From Oxyruncus cristatus (Eukaryota > Chordata > Aves > Passeriformes > Cotingidae): a stretch of 64,000 bases of DNA. The notes under the pieces are model-generated. The model saw nothing but the letters and a program-made list of their open reading frames with translations. It made no database searches and was not told where the DNA came from. Of this stretch, positions 40,261-53,800 are shown one piece after another. Within the stretch, counting starts at the first letter, position 1. Each line of letters opens with the position of its first letter. The translations under genes and the position numbers were made by a program. The stretch covers positions 291,054-355,053 of the forward strand of contig VXAY01005595.1 in assembly GCA_013399855.1 (NCBI GenBank), read 5' to 3'.

Positions 40261-43200
40261 GAAAAGAAACGCCAAACCGAACGAACGCCAGAATCAAAAC
40301 AGGCAGCGAAACTCAAATATTGCCGATTTCGGTTGTCAGAGTTGGTTAGCAAAGGTCGTCTCGGTGTAAATCCTGGGGGTGAATCTGGATTTGGTGGTAA
40401 GATGCTCCTTTTTCAGTTTGTTTTTTGGCTCTATTCTGTATTAAAATATCTGAAGGAACTGTAAATCAGTCTTCCAGCCCCGCTCCTTAATTTTCCTGCT
40501 GGGGAAATGAAGCGACTTCACAAAGCGTCTTTGTTCTCTCCCGTTTCTTACGTGAATTTAAGAAAAAATGTAGCAAAGCAGGGAAAATTGAAAGCAAACC
40601 TCGAACAGTATCTTATTATTTTGTGGGTAGGAAGCGAGTGGGAGGAGATGCAACTACATACTGAAGGTAAATAAAGAGCAGGGAACGAATAGGTGTTAAA
40701 CCATTGCTATATATTCTGTTCCATTTTATTCAGATGTTTCCTTTTGACTGCAGGCAAGTTTGTTTCTCTTTTCAGAAATAAAAACTGTGTTATTAAGTGG
40801 CTTTTTGAGCTGACATAACAGAGTTCTGTGACTGTGACCAGAAGTATTAGATGAAGCAGAGGAGTTAACGCAGAGCTGTTGAAACGTTTGTTGTGCACTG
40901 TTTTTCCTGTTTCTCCCCCAGCATCTTGCGTGCTTGAAGGGTCTTATATAACAGCCCAATGATGCATGAACGTGAACATAAAATCTTTTGTGCTTTTGCT
41001 GTCTGAGGAAGATTTTGTGTTAAGATTTCTATTTTGCCTTCCTTATTTTGGTGCCGGTCCAAGTCTGGTGAGCAGTTTTCAGTCTCTGTGAGGCATGCTT
41101 TAAAATGCACTGCAGTTTGGTATCTGTAATTGTGTTCAAGCTGTCAGAGGGTTAGGATGGACAATAAAATGGCTTTGACAAGTCTGCTTTGGGTAAGGCT
41201 TATTCTGTGATGGGCAGGTGCTTGATGTGCAGGTGGATTCTTGGCTGAGTTGGAGCTGGGGGTAGTGGAGATGTTTGTGTCGGTGGCATCTCTCTAGGAA
41301 GCAGTTTGGGTGTAGCTGCATTTGTGTCACTTCCCACTTGTCTCTGCCGAGGCACAGGCCTGCTTTCCTGTGCCCCTGGGGTGGGAATTGCATGTAAACA
41401 GCTTTTGGATCCAGATGCCTGAATGCATTATGTTTATTGCTGCTGCCGGTGGTGCAGGAGGTACCAGCAGAGAGAGGCTCTTACTTCTTACAGGTGAAAG
41501 GAGTTTATACTGCCTGTCTTTTGGTCTTGTATTGACTCCTGCTGTTCTGTTTTGGTCTGACTTTTCTCTTTGCAGTATCCTCCTCACTCTAGGACCTGGG
41601 GTGTAACTTCTCTCCTCTGGAGTGCAGTTTTCCTGTATGGAAACATTGGTGAACTGTGTGTTTTTATTTTATGCACAGGCTTCTGCTTTCACAGCTTCTG
41701 ACCCAAGTTTTGACAGAGGGTGGTGTAGACGATTTCTGACTGAGGGGATTTAATATTTTGGGTTTGTTAACTCCTGACTCTGTAGGAAAGGCTGATGTTA
41801 CAGAAGGGGGTATCTTTGTTCGCAGTGATTTTCACTAGACTGGCACCCCTGTCAGGGTTCATAATTCAGCTGAACCACTGAGGCTGGTAGAGATCTATCA
41901 ACAGCAATCATGATAAAAATTTCAATGTGCTTTGTACTGTACGAAGATCGAATTTGAGATTTCTGCAACCCAGTAACTGTGTTAATAGTGAACTCAGTGA
42001 TGCGTGGCAAGAGGATACGCTCTTCTATCTTAAAGGAACACAACTATACAAGGCAGTTGTTTTTGAAGTTCTAGCTCTGTGGAGAGGGAAGTGCAGCAAG
42101 GACCACTGGCTTCCAGTTGTTTTCAGCATTTAGGCCTGAAGGTGCAGAGAATACTTGTTTGAAGTATTTTGTAATAGCTGGAGCCATGAATGTCGATAAC
42201 AAACAATAACTGAGTTATTTGGTCAGCATAAGGTTATTAATTCCTGGGGGGATAGTTCTGGGCCCTAAATGATGTTATGCATTTTTCTGCTGTTCTCCAT
42301 TCATCTATAAATAAGTGATCTGCAAAACTGTGTGCAGGAGGAGAAAGGATCAGTCCTGCCCAGTTCTCTGTCCTTTGGGACTGAATTTTCAACTGGGGGA
42401 ACTTGTGTGCATGGCAAACTGTAAATGCTTGTTCTCTGGACAAGCTTTACACAGTGTGACCTTGCTTTTTAGAATAACCAAGGCCTGTATTCCTTCTACA
42501 GAAAAACTCGGTTCTCTACATTGTTTGAATTTATTCACTTGTGTCCTACAGATCAATCTTGGCTGTGCAAGATAGTCTGGCAGTTGTTGTTTTCAAAGCC
42601 CTTGTGCCTGCATGTGGCACATGGCACATGCTAAATATTGGGAATGTACTTTAAAATGTGTCTTGAATGCCTCAGAAGTGCCAAAATACAGAAAGCAAGA
42701 GAACTGTCTTGCCTTGTGCTGGGAGGAAAGCAAATAAGCAGTGAGAGGCATAAGTGGCTTTGTGTAGCAGAAGTGGAGGGATTCCTGTCCCCCTGAGCTG
42801 GCACAAACCTGTTGTCCTCCCTATTCCCTGTTTGTGTAGCTGGACCAGCATCTGTCACAGAAGGTGTCATTGGCTCCTGGCAGTGGACTTTCTATCACTT
42901 GCCTTCTGTGAAACAGGATCAGTTGAAGCCTGTGATAAAGATAAAACAGTATAAATTGTTCTTTAACATGTTTGGATTAGGCAGCTTTTTTTTTTTTTTC
43001 CTCTACTAGATTTAGTAAATGGAGCTTGTCATGGTCTCATGGGCAGTTGGAGAAATACTGCATTTAATGCAACAATCAGTTCTGCCTCTGACCTTAATTA
43101 TTGGTACATTAGTCTGCCTCTTTTTTTTTTTTTCAGCTCACGTACTATTTTTTCCTTCCTTTAGCTTTTCTCTTCCAGGGAATTGCACAAAGAGTAAAGC

Positions 43201-44818
43201 AACAGCACAGGCTTTGCTTTTCTGGTAATAATTACAAGCTACAAAGCAGCACTTAGACTGTTTAAATGTATGTACCTACGTGTTTATTTGTTTGAAATTC
43301 TGTCCCTGCAAACGGAGGAGAGCTGTTGCTAAGTAGGTGGTGGGTTTTATCTTGGAAAGTGGATGGAATGACATTAAAAATCAAGACATGATTGTTATTT
43401 GCCTTGTATGTAAGTGAGTTGAACGTGTTTCTGGTTAAGAGGATCTAAGGATGATTTAGGTGAGAGAGATACTGTCACAGGTGCTGTCTGAAACAGTTTT
43501 AAATCTTCTGCAAAATCATCAAATATTGGGGCAAATGTGACTGTCAAACTATTTTAAGAAAAGATGATTTTTGCCTGAATATCTTTTGGATGCAAATGAG
43601 AAGGTAAAAAATAGAAAACTGCTTCAAATAATACATTTCAACACTCACATATGTTCATCCCTTGCTCGCTATTCTTTTCTGTGTGGGGCCAGTTTGTAAC
43701 AGTTCCATTAACTTTATTGTTGTGGAGAAATTGGATCTGCACATCCTCAAGTACAATATGTCATTCTTTAATGTTTATGCTAGAGGTGATAAATAAATGC
43801 AGTTGTTACAGTGCTGGACTTTTTTCATTTCTGTGCAAGTTGGGGTGAAGTTTTGGGGTTGCTTGAAATTAGTAAAGCTGATCTTAATACTTGTCCAGAT
43901 TGAGTGGCAAGGTATCACATTGTCAGTTGTTAATTTAGAGAACTAATAGCAGACTACACAGCTCACATGCTGTGACAGCACACTCCAAATAGCCTTATCT
44001 TGAGGGTTATACAGATCACTTTAGCTTGTTTAATTTGGGTATTTGTAAATCCAGCAAATTAAAGACACAAAGAAAAAAAAAATCACTGTTTCAGACAAAT
44101 TAAATTGAAATGTCAAGCTGATGATGTGGAATTACATTGAAGTAATTCAGTATTTCCAGTGAAGTAGATAGTTTTGCTGCTGGTGAAGTGTCCAAGGCTT
44201 TCACCTTGGTCAGCTGGTAAATATTATTAAAGCTGTAGTGTTTGCTTCTAATTACACTTTAGTGGTGGGGTCATGATGAGAGGCTCTAGAATTAGACTTA
44301 CTGGTAGTTTTCTCATCAGTTTGGGTTTTATTAATAAATACACCAGGATCTTGAGTTTATTTCTACTTCAACAAGCAAATAAAAACTGTGTTAGGAGGGG
44401 CCAGTGTGGACCTTCAGCTCGGTTTAGCAGTAATGCATTCAGGCTGTGCCTGTAGTTTGCTGTAGTTTCACTACCATGACTCTGCTTCATCTGGAGTAAA
44501 TAAGTGGAAACCAAAGATCAACTAGAAATTGGAAGAAGGGTTTTCTGTAGGAATGTTGTGCAACTGGGCACGGACAGAGAGTGTTGGTTCTGACCCGGGG
44601 CTTCTCCCTGCCTCGCCGGGGGCACTTCGGTGTCCGTCAGGGTTTTCCTGGATGTGTTCTCCGAAGCTGTGGTGGTGCAGTGTCATCTTCGTCTGATGGA
44701 CTCAGTGTTGGTGTGAGATTGGATCCTTCTGGGCCAAGTGCAAACTGTTACATATTATAACAGCCATTTATCTCTCTTCCTTTTTGAGGAGTGGCATATC
44801 CGAAAAGTGGATGTTCAG
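40261..44818 (+). other. ZC3H7A 5' untranslated intron region
   Basis: The 4.5 kb between the island and the first coding exon is presumed to be intron. It is AT-rich, with T-runs near 42986-42999 and 43120-43135. A small CpG-richer patch lies at about 44570-44700, just before the first coding exon. No coding exon was recognised. Confidence 0.6.
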
Positions 44819-44824
44819 GATAAC

Positions 44825-47800
44825 ATGTCCAATGTGTCGGAAGAGAGAAGCACTAGACAACAGGACATTAAGAAAGGACTCCAGTTTATAGAGTATGATT
44901 TTGTGGTTTTTATTCTTGTATACTTATTCACCTATACATACATATAAATGAGATGGAAAGCTCTGGGAAGGTCCTTTTAGTGTAGCACCAGCAGAGACAG
45001 GAGAAGGACCCGTGTTTCTCCTCAGAATACTTGCAAACACTGACATGTTAAATGGGGAGCAGTCTTAAAGAAAAGACAGAACCCCTCTTTGTTCCTAAAC
45101 ACAGCAGATTGAAGGTGGGAGGTTATTCCTTTTCTGCCTTTGAAAAAAATCAGCCTTTAATCTTTTTTTGTGAGTGGAAAATGTGGTTAGCCTGAAAAAT
45201 CCACCTTACACTTAAGAATAGCTGCACTAAGACTAGGTTGCTACTGAAAGGGATGGGTTTGCTCACCACTACCCAAGTGTTTCAACTCTCTGGAGCTGAA
45301 ATTTAACCTAATGAAAAATCATCTTAGTAGTTAGCTTCCATTTGTGTCAATGCCAAATTCTTTTGAAGATCCTGGTTATGTTAAAATCATTGTGAAATTT
45401 CACACCAGTTCAGTGCTCATATAAGGCATTGTTAGAGAAAGAAGGGGAAAAACAAAAAAAAGAAAACTGAGCATTTAAAAATTATTTAGAAACACAATCT
45501 CACTTAACCTCTATGGAAAAGGAAAGGGTTCCTATTTTTCTTCCTGAAAAGGTAGAAGTAAATACCTCTCTTCTGTGCTAGAAGAAAGTCTCTGTTGCAT
45601 GTCATACAAAAGAACTCTTAAAATTCCTGTAGTGTCATTGGTATGACTTAATTAAAATTGATGTGCTCTTGTGACAGATAATTTGTCACTTTATAATACT
45701 TACAAGAAGATTGCAGTTCTCCTCATGTATAATCTGGTTCTGCACAGTGGAGGAGAGGAAGGAAACTGTTTTTAATCAAATAGCACTGATGTCTAAAGCT
45801 CGCAAATCATTCAGAGCCTTAATTCGTTTTGAACAGCAGAGTTCAGACTGAGTTTGTAACTTTACCAGAAAGTGAGTCATTAGTAATAAGAAAGCAGAAC
45901 TCACCCACAGCTCCCTTCCTTGTTCAGGGCAGGCTATGGGCAAAGTGTAGAGCTTTGCCTGTTGGAGGAAGAGAGGCTGCTTTTAGTGAGAACCAGCTTT
46001 CTCCAGCGGGATTGTCTTTTAACCAATATATAGAGTAAATAAAGTTTGTGAATTCTTTTTTTTTTTTCTTTCTAGATCTACTTTGCCCTATCCGGGGACA
46101 CAAGAACAATATGAGGTAATGAAATTACTTCAATGTCCAGAAGGGTTTTTAACATGGACCTATCTTACTGTAGTTACTCTTGGTTTTAGTCATCATTTTA
46201 AGTAGTGATATAGTGTGCATGGTAATTAAAATGTCTCACTGTGGGAACTGGAGGACTACTAATATATGATACAGGTATTCAGGTATTTGGGGGTGCTGAA
46301 TTCACTTATATAGCTGTTCAGATGAAGTCTTTCTCTACTGGTACTGGGAATAAATTCGAGGCATTAATTGAGTAAAACGATGTGCTATTCTAAGTAAAGT
46401 TCAGAGTAGCGCAGCAAAAGTGAGATTAAAGGACTTCACTCACATAATCCTTCAGGACGTGTTTTGTTTCTGTATGTGTTATGATTTTGGCTTGTATTTT
46501 CAGACTCAGTTCTTTATCCAGTGGTAGGTGGTTTCATTGGATTGGAGAACATATTAGATAAAAACGCAACTGTTCACATTTTAGATGTAAAAATCCTTTT
46601 GCTGTGCAAAAGCAGCCTTTGTGTACTCCTGCTTTGCCAGTTGCTATGGCTGCTGCTTGCTGAAAGAACGTATGGAATATATATGCACATATATATACAT
46701 GTTTGAGATTGTTTTGAAGGAAAGGAAGGAAGTTACCAACACAGGCAAAAATTTTGTGTTTCACTTCGATTCCGTGGGGCTACGAGTGTCGCTTTTTTTA
46801 ATTTAAAACTTCGTTTGGAAACGTGGAAGATAACCAGCAAACTGCCGTTGACGAGTGTTCCTGTCCTTTGTGCCAGTTATTTATACGAGATCTCGTTAGA
46901 AACCTTTTCAACGAAGGAAACGACGTCTATCGGGAAGGGGACTGGAGGGGATCCCTGAGCCATTATACAGAAGCTATAAACATTGCTGATTATGCCAATT
47001 CTGAAGAGATCCACGTTTCTGATGACGTCTTAGAGAAGCTGCACGTGAACAGGATAGCGTGTTTTTCAAACATGGTAAGCTGCTGGCCGGGCTGGGAGTG
47101 TAAAGACCCAGAAAGTTTGCAGAGTGAAAAACTCTCGGTGGTGGTTTGAAGATTGACGTGTGTCAAATCATCACCTTGACACCTTCTTTAAATTCTTCTT
47201 TTTAGAAGTACAATTGAGGTATTTTTAGTTACTAATACTAGAATATTAACATAAGAGCCATACTAGGCTTGGAATTTGATGGAATGGTATTTTTATCTAT
47301 TTATACTGCTGATTGCACCTGAGTCTGCTGCTTTCTCTGCAGAACAAGGTGGCTCTTGTGAAAAAGCTAAATTGTCTTTTTAAGTGGATTGCTAGATTTT
47401 ACATAAATGATGGCCCTGCCTGTTTTTAGTTGCCTAAGTTGGTGACTGAGCAAAACTCATAAATGCAACCTTGAATGTTTTACAGTGCTTCAATACCTTC
47501 ACCTAATACAGGTTAAATTCATTATTTCAATGAATAATAGTTCTGATTAGTCTCTTTTTTTTTTTTTTTCTTTTTCCTCCCCCTAGGGATTGCATGAAAA
47601 AGTTCTAGAAGACTGTGAGATAGCATTAAGATTGAATGAAAACAATTTCAGAGCTCTCTATAGGAAAGCAAAAGCTTTGAATGAGCTGGGAAGGTATAAG
47701 AAGGCTTATGACGCTGTAGCAAAATGTTCTCTTGCTGTGCCACAGGTGGGTAAATTATATATTGAAGATTATTATTAAAGGTTTGAAACAGATACCTCAT

Positions 47801-50800
47801 CATTTGAAACAGATATTATTGAAACAGATTATACATCAAGACCACTGAAGGGTGTTTCTGTTAGTTTGGGGTTTTTTTAATGCAGTAACATATTTTTTTA
47901 TTCCTCTAAGCATTATTTTGGAAGTGAAAACTGAGAGCAGAGATTATAGTCCCCAAGCTCAGTTTGTTGTGTTAACTTCCAGCAAAAGAAATAAGTCACT
48001 TCGCAGTGGGGCTCAGGGGCCATCAATGTTTGCCACAAGCACCAGAACCACTGAACTCATTGTTTAAAATTCTTTACGACATGAAGAGAACCCCCCCCTA
48101 TAATTAGAATGTACAATATTGATTCTTTGATAACTGAATTTCAGCTTTCCAAGGCTTTAGTAACATCCTTGTGCTCCGAGTCCCTTGCTGTGCACCTCTG
48201 TGTCTGTATTAGCAGCAGTGTGTGGTACAGGAGGAGATGAGCTGTAGACTGAAATGCTGGCCCGAGGGGGTCATAGAATCACAGAATCACACGGGTTGGA
48301 AAGGACCTCTGAGATCATCAAGTCCAACCCTTGATCCAACACCACCGCGGTTCCCAGACTATGGCACTCAGTGCCACGTCCAGCCTCATCTTGAAAACCA
48401 CCAGGGATGGAGAATCCACCACTTCCCTGGGCAGCCCATCCCAGTGGCTGATTACCCTCTCTGGAAAGAATTTCTTCCTAATATCCAACCTAAACCTCCC
48501 GTGGCACAGCTTAAGGCCGAGCCCTCTTGTCTTACTGCTGATTCCTGGGAGAAGAGACCAACCCCCACCTGGCTACAACCTCCTTTCAGATGGTCTGGGT
48601 TCTGTGCTTGTTTGTGCAGTTGGGTTTTTTGTTTGAGTTGTTTGTTATTTTTTAAGAGTTGGGCTGCATCAAGTCAGTTCCTGCAGGACTTTTCAATTCA
48701 GTGACACCCCAAACTAATCTAATGGGGCTGTCTGAGAGCCCTCACAATGCAACCCCAAAATGCTGCGAGTGGGGATGACTGAGAGGTTTCCCTGCAGAAA
48801 TGCATTCCTGATTGGAGCTGAAGTGCTGATGGAAGCTTTGCATGCTTCGCTCAAAATAGAGTGATCACAGGACAGAATACTGACTTGCTGCTTTTTCACC
48901 TTTCCACATCAAAGTGACAGTGACATGAGCAGACAAACTGGTGAGCGTAGGTTTGCCTCTTGATATAGAGAAGGTTTCAGTTTTGTTTCCAAAGGCATAA
49001 GCAGTGTAACTTTGGACTTTGGATCCTCACTTTGCACCTCCAGATCTGAATGTTTTTGCTTAAGGTTGATATGCCTTTATGTAAGTTTTATAAATAGCTT
49101 TTTTCTAGCTGTGGGATATGATCTGAATACTAAATCTTTAAGTCATTTCAGTGGATAGTTATTGTAACTATCTGACAAAGTGAAACATGGTGTTTTTCAG
49201 TCGGCTTTTCTGGTTGTGTGGTGCAATTACTCCCAAAATACAGAGTTCTCATTAAATATTCACCAGTGTCATGTAGCAGTTAATATGTTAGTCGGGAATG
49301 TGGCCCTCAATTTGTGTTAAAATGACAAAACCCCATCCCCTCAAAGAACAAACACCCTCCTCAAATAGAAAGAAAAATACTCACCCACAGAAAAAACCTC
49401 AACAAAACACTTCTCTGAATTTCTCTCGTTTTGGAAAAATCTGTATTTTAAATTCAGATAAATGGGGGAAAAGGATCCTGTTAATTTTCTGTCCTTTTTT
49501 TTTTTTTTTTTTTTTTTAATTTCCAATGTTTGGGTGNTTTTGTCCAGTAAAGTTCTGTTTATTTTTTTTTCTTTTTTTTTTTTTTTTTTTTTTAAATTCC
49601 AAGTGTTGGAGTAACTTTGCTTGAGGGTAGCTGCATTTTTCACGTTGAGGTTTTAGTCCCGTGTGTTTGTGAAAGAGTAAAGCTGCTTTAAGAGCCATCC
49701 TGCATACAGGGATGGTGCAGAATATAGACTGAGATGTAAACAGATGCCTTGGCTACATGACACTACATGTAAATGATGCAATTTTATTTATGTCTTTTAG
49801 GATGAAAGCGTGATTAAGCTTACCCAAGAGCTAGCTCAAAAACTAGGGTTAAAAATAAGGAAAGCATATGTAAGAGCAAAGGTAAGATTTTAACATTTTA
49901 CGTTAGGGTTGCCCTCTCTTGATATCAAGTTTGTGTTTAATGAAAGTATCTTCTCTTTGCAGCCACCCTCCTCAAATTCAGTTTCTAGTGATTTATCAAC
50001 TCAGGTAAGGTCTTACATGGTCCAAGTGCAAGCTGACTGTAAACTGCAGGGAATAATTGTTCCATGATTTCACCATGATAAAGGGAAAATGGTGCAATTG
50101 ATATTTTGTATGAGGTGCTGTTACCTTGGACTTCAGGGTTCTGTTGATCTTTGTGTTCAGTTTTGCTGCGTATTGTGGCAGACTGGCAGATAATGTTATC
50201 ATTCAAGTTATCTTTGGAGAATCAATGTTATCTAAAATATTAAATCCAGTGCAATGCATATATTTACTTTAAATGTCTTGAGGCGAGAGCGTAGTTAATG
50301 TGCTTATTTATTTTACTTTATTGGCAGTTATCAAAATGGAAGGTGCTGGGATAAAATCCCTTTTACTATATGGATTTGTCCAAATTTGACCTTCATTAGC
50401 AGCCAAACTTGGATTTGTCTTGCTCCTTGTAATGTGTCTGGCAGTAATGAAGGGGAGTTAATTTTTATCTGATAGACTTCTTTCACAGGCATATAGACAA
50501 TTCAGCTGTAAATGAATGAGGAAATGTAGGAACAGCTCATTTAAGATACCACTGAGACCCTTTCATTCCCTGAAGTATCACTCTTACTTTTGTTGGTTGG
50601 TTGCAAATTTTTAGTGATTCTGTGAGTGGATTTCAGTCTGCAAATGGATGCTTTATCTAAAAAAATTGTTTTCAGATTTTATAAACCCTGCATTTTAGAG
50701 CTTACATTCTTCATTGTAGATACGTATTTGAAAAGTTTAAACGGCTTTTGTGCAAAGTGCTGAGAGGTTTTGGTTTTTTTTTTTTGTTTTTTTTTCCTTG

Positions 50801-53800
50801 CTTACAGAATTCTTCTGTAGAAGATATTGAGTTAGGTGAGTCTTGTGTTACAACACCAATGCTAAGAAGCTAAGTATGCCATACACATCTCATTGTATTT
50901 GTTAGAAAATGTCTGAAGAAAATTCATCTTGTCACGTGAGAGTTCTGTGGTAAAAAGTCTGATCTGTTTATCTCTAAAACTGCATATTTCAGTGGCTGGG
51001 CAAATTTCCTTTTGGTCTCCTCAACTTGATATGATTGTAACTGCTCCTGTAGTGATTGTTTCCATGGTGTTCTCTTCAACTTGGAAGAGCAGGGAGGGGA
51101 GAATATGCCAAAGATTTAGTAAAGTATCAGGTCTGTAACCTTTCCTGTTGTTCTTAATTTGAGTGGTAGATAAACACTGAGACATAGGTGCCCATGAATT
51201 GGAATTTGATGGAAGCTAAAAACATTTAATGTGGTTTTGCTTCAACATTCTTCACATTTCTTCACTCCCTCACCCTTCACATTGTCAGAGCAAAAGTTAT
51301 GCAAGTTCTTTTCATGTCTTCGAACAAAGTTCCCAGTCGTTCCCATCTTACCTGTTTCAGATTTATCTGACCAGAAGCAAGAGATGGTTTCTGCTGCTTC
51401 TTCATCAAACTTTGTTTCTGAAGTGTCTAAAGTCTCACCAGTTCCTGTACCATCTTTATCTGCTGTTATGCCTCTTCAAATGGAAAAGGTCCCTTTGCCT
51501 TCTGCGGTGTTGGCAAACGGAGGGAATGTTTCTTTCCCTATGCCAGAAGCATGTTTAGATTGTGGAGATGGAGATATAATTATTGGGGAAGAGCTTGATG
51601 AATTACTTGATTCTGTGCCTGATCCAGATGAAAGTGTAATGGTAAGACTATTTCTGTCTGTTTTCTTTTTCCAAAGACTATTCCTATGAGTGGAATCTTG
51701 TATTTTTATCACATGGGCAAGTGTGTGTTACCTTACCTGGTTACACTGAGCTGTATTTGTACATAGGTTGATTTTTTTTTTTTCCTGATGCAAATTCTTG
51801 TAAATGTGGCTGTAAAGATATCAGGACTAGTACCACTGCAGAAATACTGTTAGCTACTACCAATACTACTTAAAGGAAGTACTGTGAAAAGTGAATTGAA
51901 CATTTGAAGTCTGGGCTAGTGGGCTTTTTTGGGTGTTTTTGTGCAAATAACCCCACTTAAAATATTAAGGGTGTGCTGGAGTGCTCACCCTGTAGCTGTA
52001 GAAACTATAGTTAAACAGAAGCAAATAGCTTTGCAGGACAGAAGTACTCAGGCTGTGGCCTGCTGGGGCTCTCACTGGTTTCTCTTCAATCAGAGCTCTG
52101 TCCAGATCCCCCTCCTGGCTAAACAGAAATAGACCATCATGAGACTGACTTTATATATATTTTTAGAACAGATATTAAGGAAATTTAGTTATATGAAGTG
52201 TTGTTCCTAATTACACCATCATTCCAGCCCTGGAACAGAACAGTGTTCCTCAGTTGTTGGTCAAAAGGAGAGCTCTGACTGATGAGCAGAGATGTCTGAA
52301 CTTGTTAGCAGGTTACTGACTCCCTGCTGCAGCCCTGCCAGTCACTTGAGTATTTATTTCATATTGCATTAGTATTGCAGTGTTAAATGAGGCTGTGGCA
52401 TATTCAGATCTTTAATTAGTTGTGATTTTAATTGCCCGTTCAGCTGTGGATATAGGGTTGTAAATCTTCACATCAAAAACGCTTGGGCTTCTCATTTTCT
52501 GATTTACGTACTTTGTGTTTTCGAAAGTATTTTGAAAATGTAGAAAGTAATTTGTTTTTAGGCCATCCCAGGAAGTTTGCCATAGTGGAAACCAGGAGGA
52601 AATGCAATCTTCCAGGACAGAATGCAGGCTCGTGGAGTGTGGAATCTTGAGGGAGTACCAAACTGATAACTTGGGGAACAGAGGGAGTTTCACATGGGCC
52701 AGTCTGTGTGCAGACCTCCATGGTCAACCTCCAGACAAGGGGGGAGGTTTTGGGGTAGCAGGAGGAAGGGAGGGGAAACTTCCCCTCTTGGCACGTCCTT
52801 CATAAAGGTGTACAGAGGGCTAAGTTATTTTTCATGGGGGGAAAGAAGATGACCTGGCCTTTGCAGAACATGTTACCATTTGATTGTATCTGAGGATTTA
52901 TTTCCAAGCTAACTCTTGACTCTTTGCTGTGATTGAATTACATTGTCTTTAGTTAGAAAAAAATAACATTGATTTCTGTCTCTTCCTAGTCTTCACTTTG
53001 TCTGTGTTTTTAATGTAATTTGGAAACTCAGCTCTGATCTGATGGGTAAAAAAATCCAAATCTGTTAGTAAGTTAGTAAAGGTTTGGTAACTGAACCTTT
53101 GAAGTGGTTGATCCATGGACCAACCTTGCACTGGGGCATTGTTTGGGGTTTGGTTACTGTAGCTCTTGCAGTACTGTAGTGTACCTTTCATTGATGTTTT
53201 TCGGTAGGTTTATGAAAATTTTGCTAAAACCTTACTAAAAGAAATACTGTGGCAGATTTGTGTTCTTGAGGATTTGTTTGCTGGGTGTGAACACACTTTT
53301 GACATTTATTTTTTTTTCCAGCAAACTACAGGAGCCAGAGGACCTGTTCCTGCAGGGAGTGTCGCTCCTAGTGTTCCTTTCTCTGCCTCTTTGTTGGGGA
53401 CGCTGCCAGTTAGTGCAGGATTTGTTCCTTCACCTTCTCTTTCAGAAATCTTTTCACAGACTTTGGCTTCTTCAATGGAAAACTTTTGTTCACCTTTAAG
53501 CACTTTTTCAATCAGTGACCCTAAAAGAGGTAAGAAAAGAGCCTTAAGCTTTAACCTTTCATGACGAGAGTTGTGCATGAGCCAACTGGCTTTTCTTTTT
53601 AACAAATGAGTTTTCACAACTAACCAGTAATATTTAACACTTAACATTTCATCTCTGCTGGCAGTTTTTGAGTGTTGGTTGTACACAAGAATTTGTAAGT
53701 AAAACTTCTGTTTCCTTGGGGTCTGCATAAGCACGATCCAAGCTCCCTCTGTTCAGTTTTTCTGTATCTATTGTGTAACTTTTTTTGTTTCAGGTGAATG

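Larger units (their letters stand above)
44893..49800 (+). other. ZC3H7A introns between exons 1 and 5
   Basis: The intron spans are 44893-46075, 46116-46876, 47075-47586 and 47746-49800. They are AT-rich. The last contains a CR1 copy and the twin poly(T) region. An AT dinucleotide patch (ATATATATGC type) lies near 46675-46700. Confidence 0.75.

Noticed and set aside
39420..40262. 237-280-codon frames around the large gap
   Set aside because: Most of each frame is N translated as unknown residues, and the remainder is CpG-island sequence with no family resemblance.
46823..47149. 108-codon frame suggesting an alternative first exon of ZC3H7A with a CxCxxC motif
   Set aside because: The frame begins at GTG, not ATG, and the part before 46877 lies before a good splice acceptor that joins exon 2 in phase. 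The tail after 47074 reads through a GTAAGC donor.
48222..48704. 160- and 101-codon frames in a ZC3H7A intron
   Set aside because: Both are translations of the antisense CR1 insertion.
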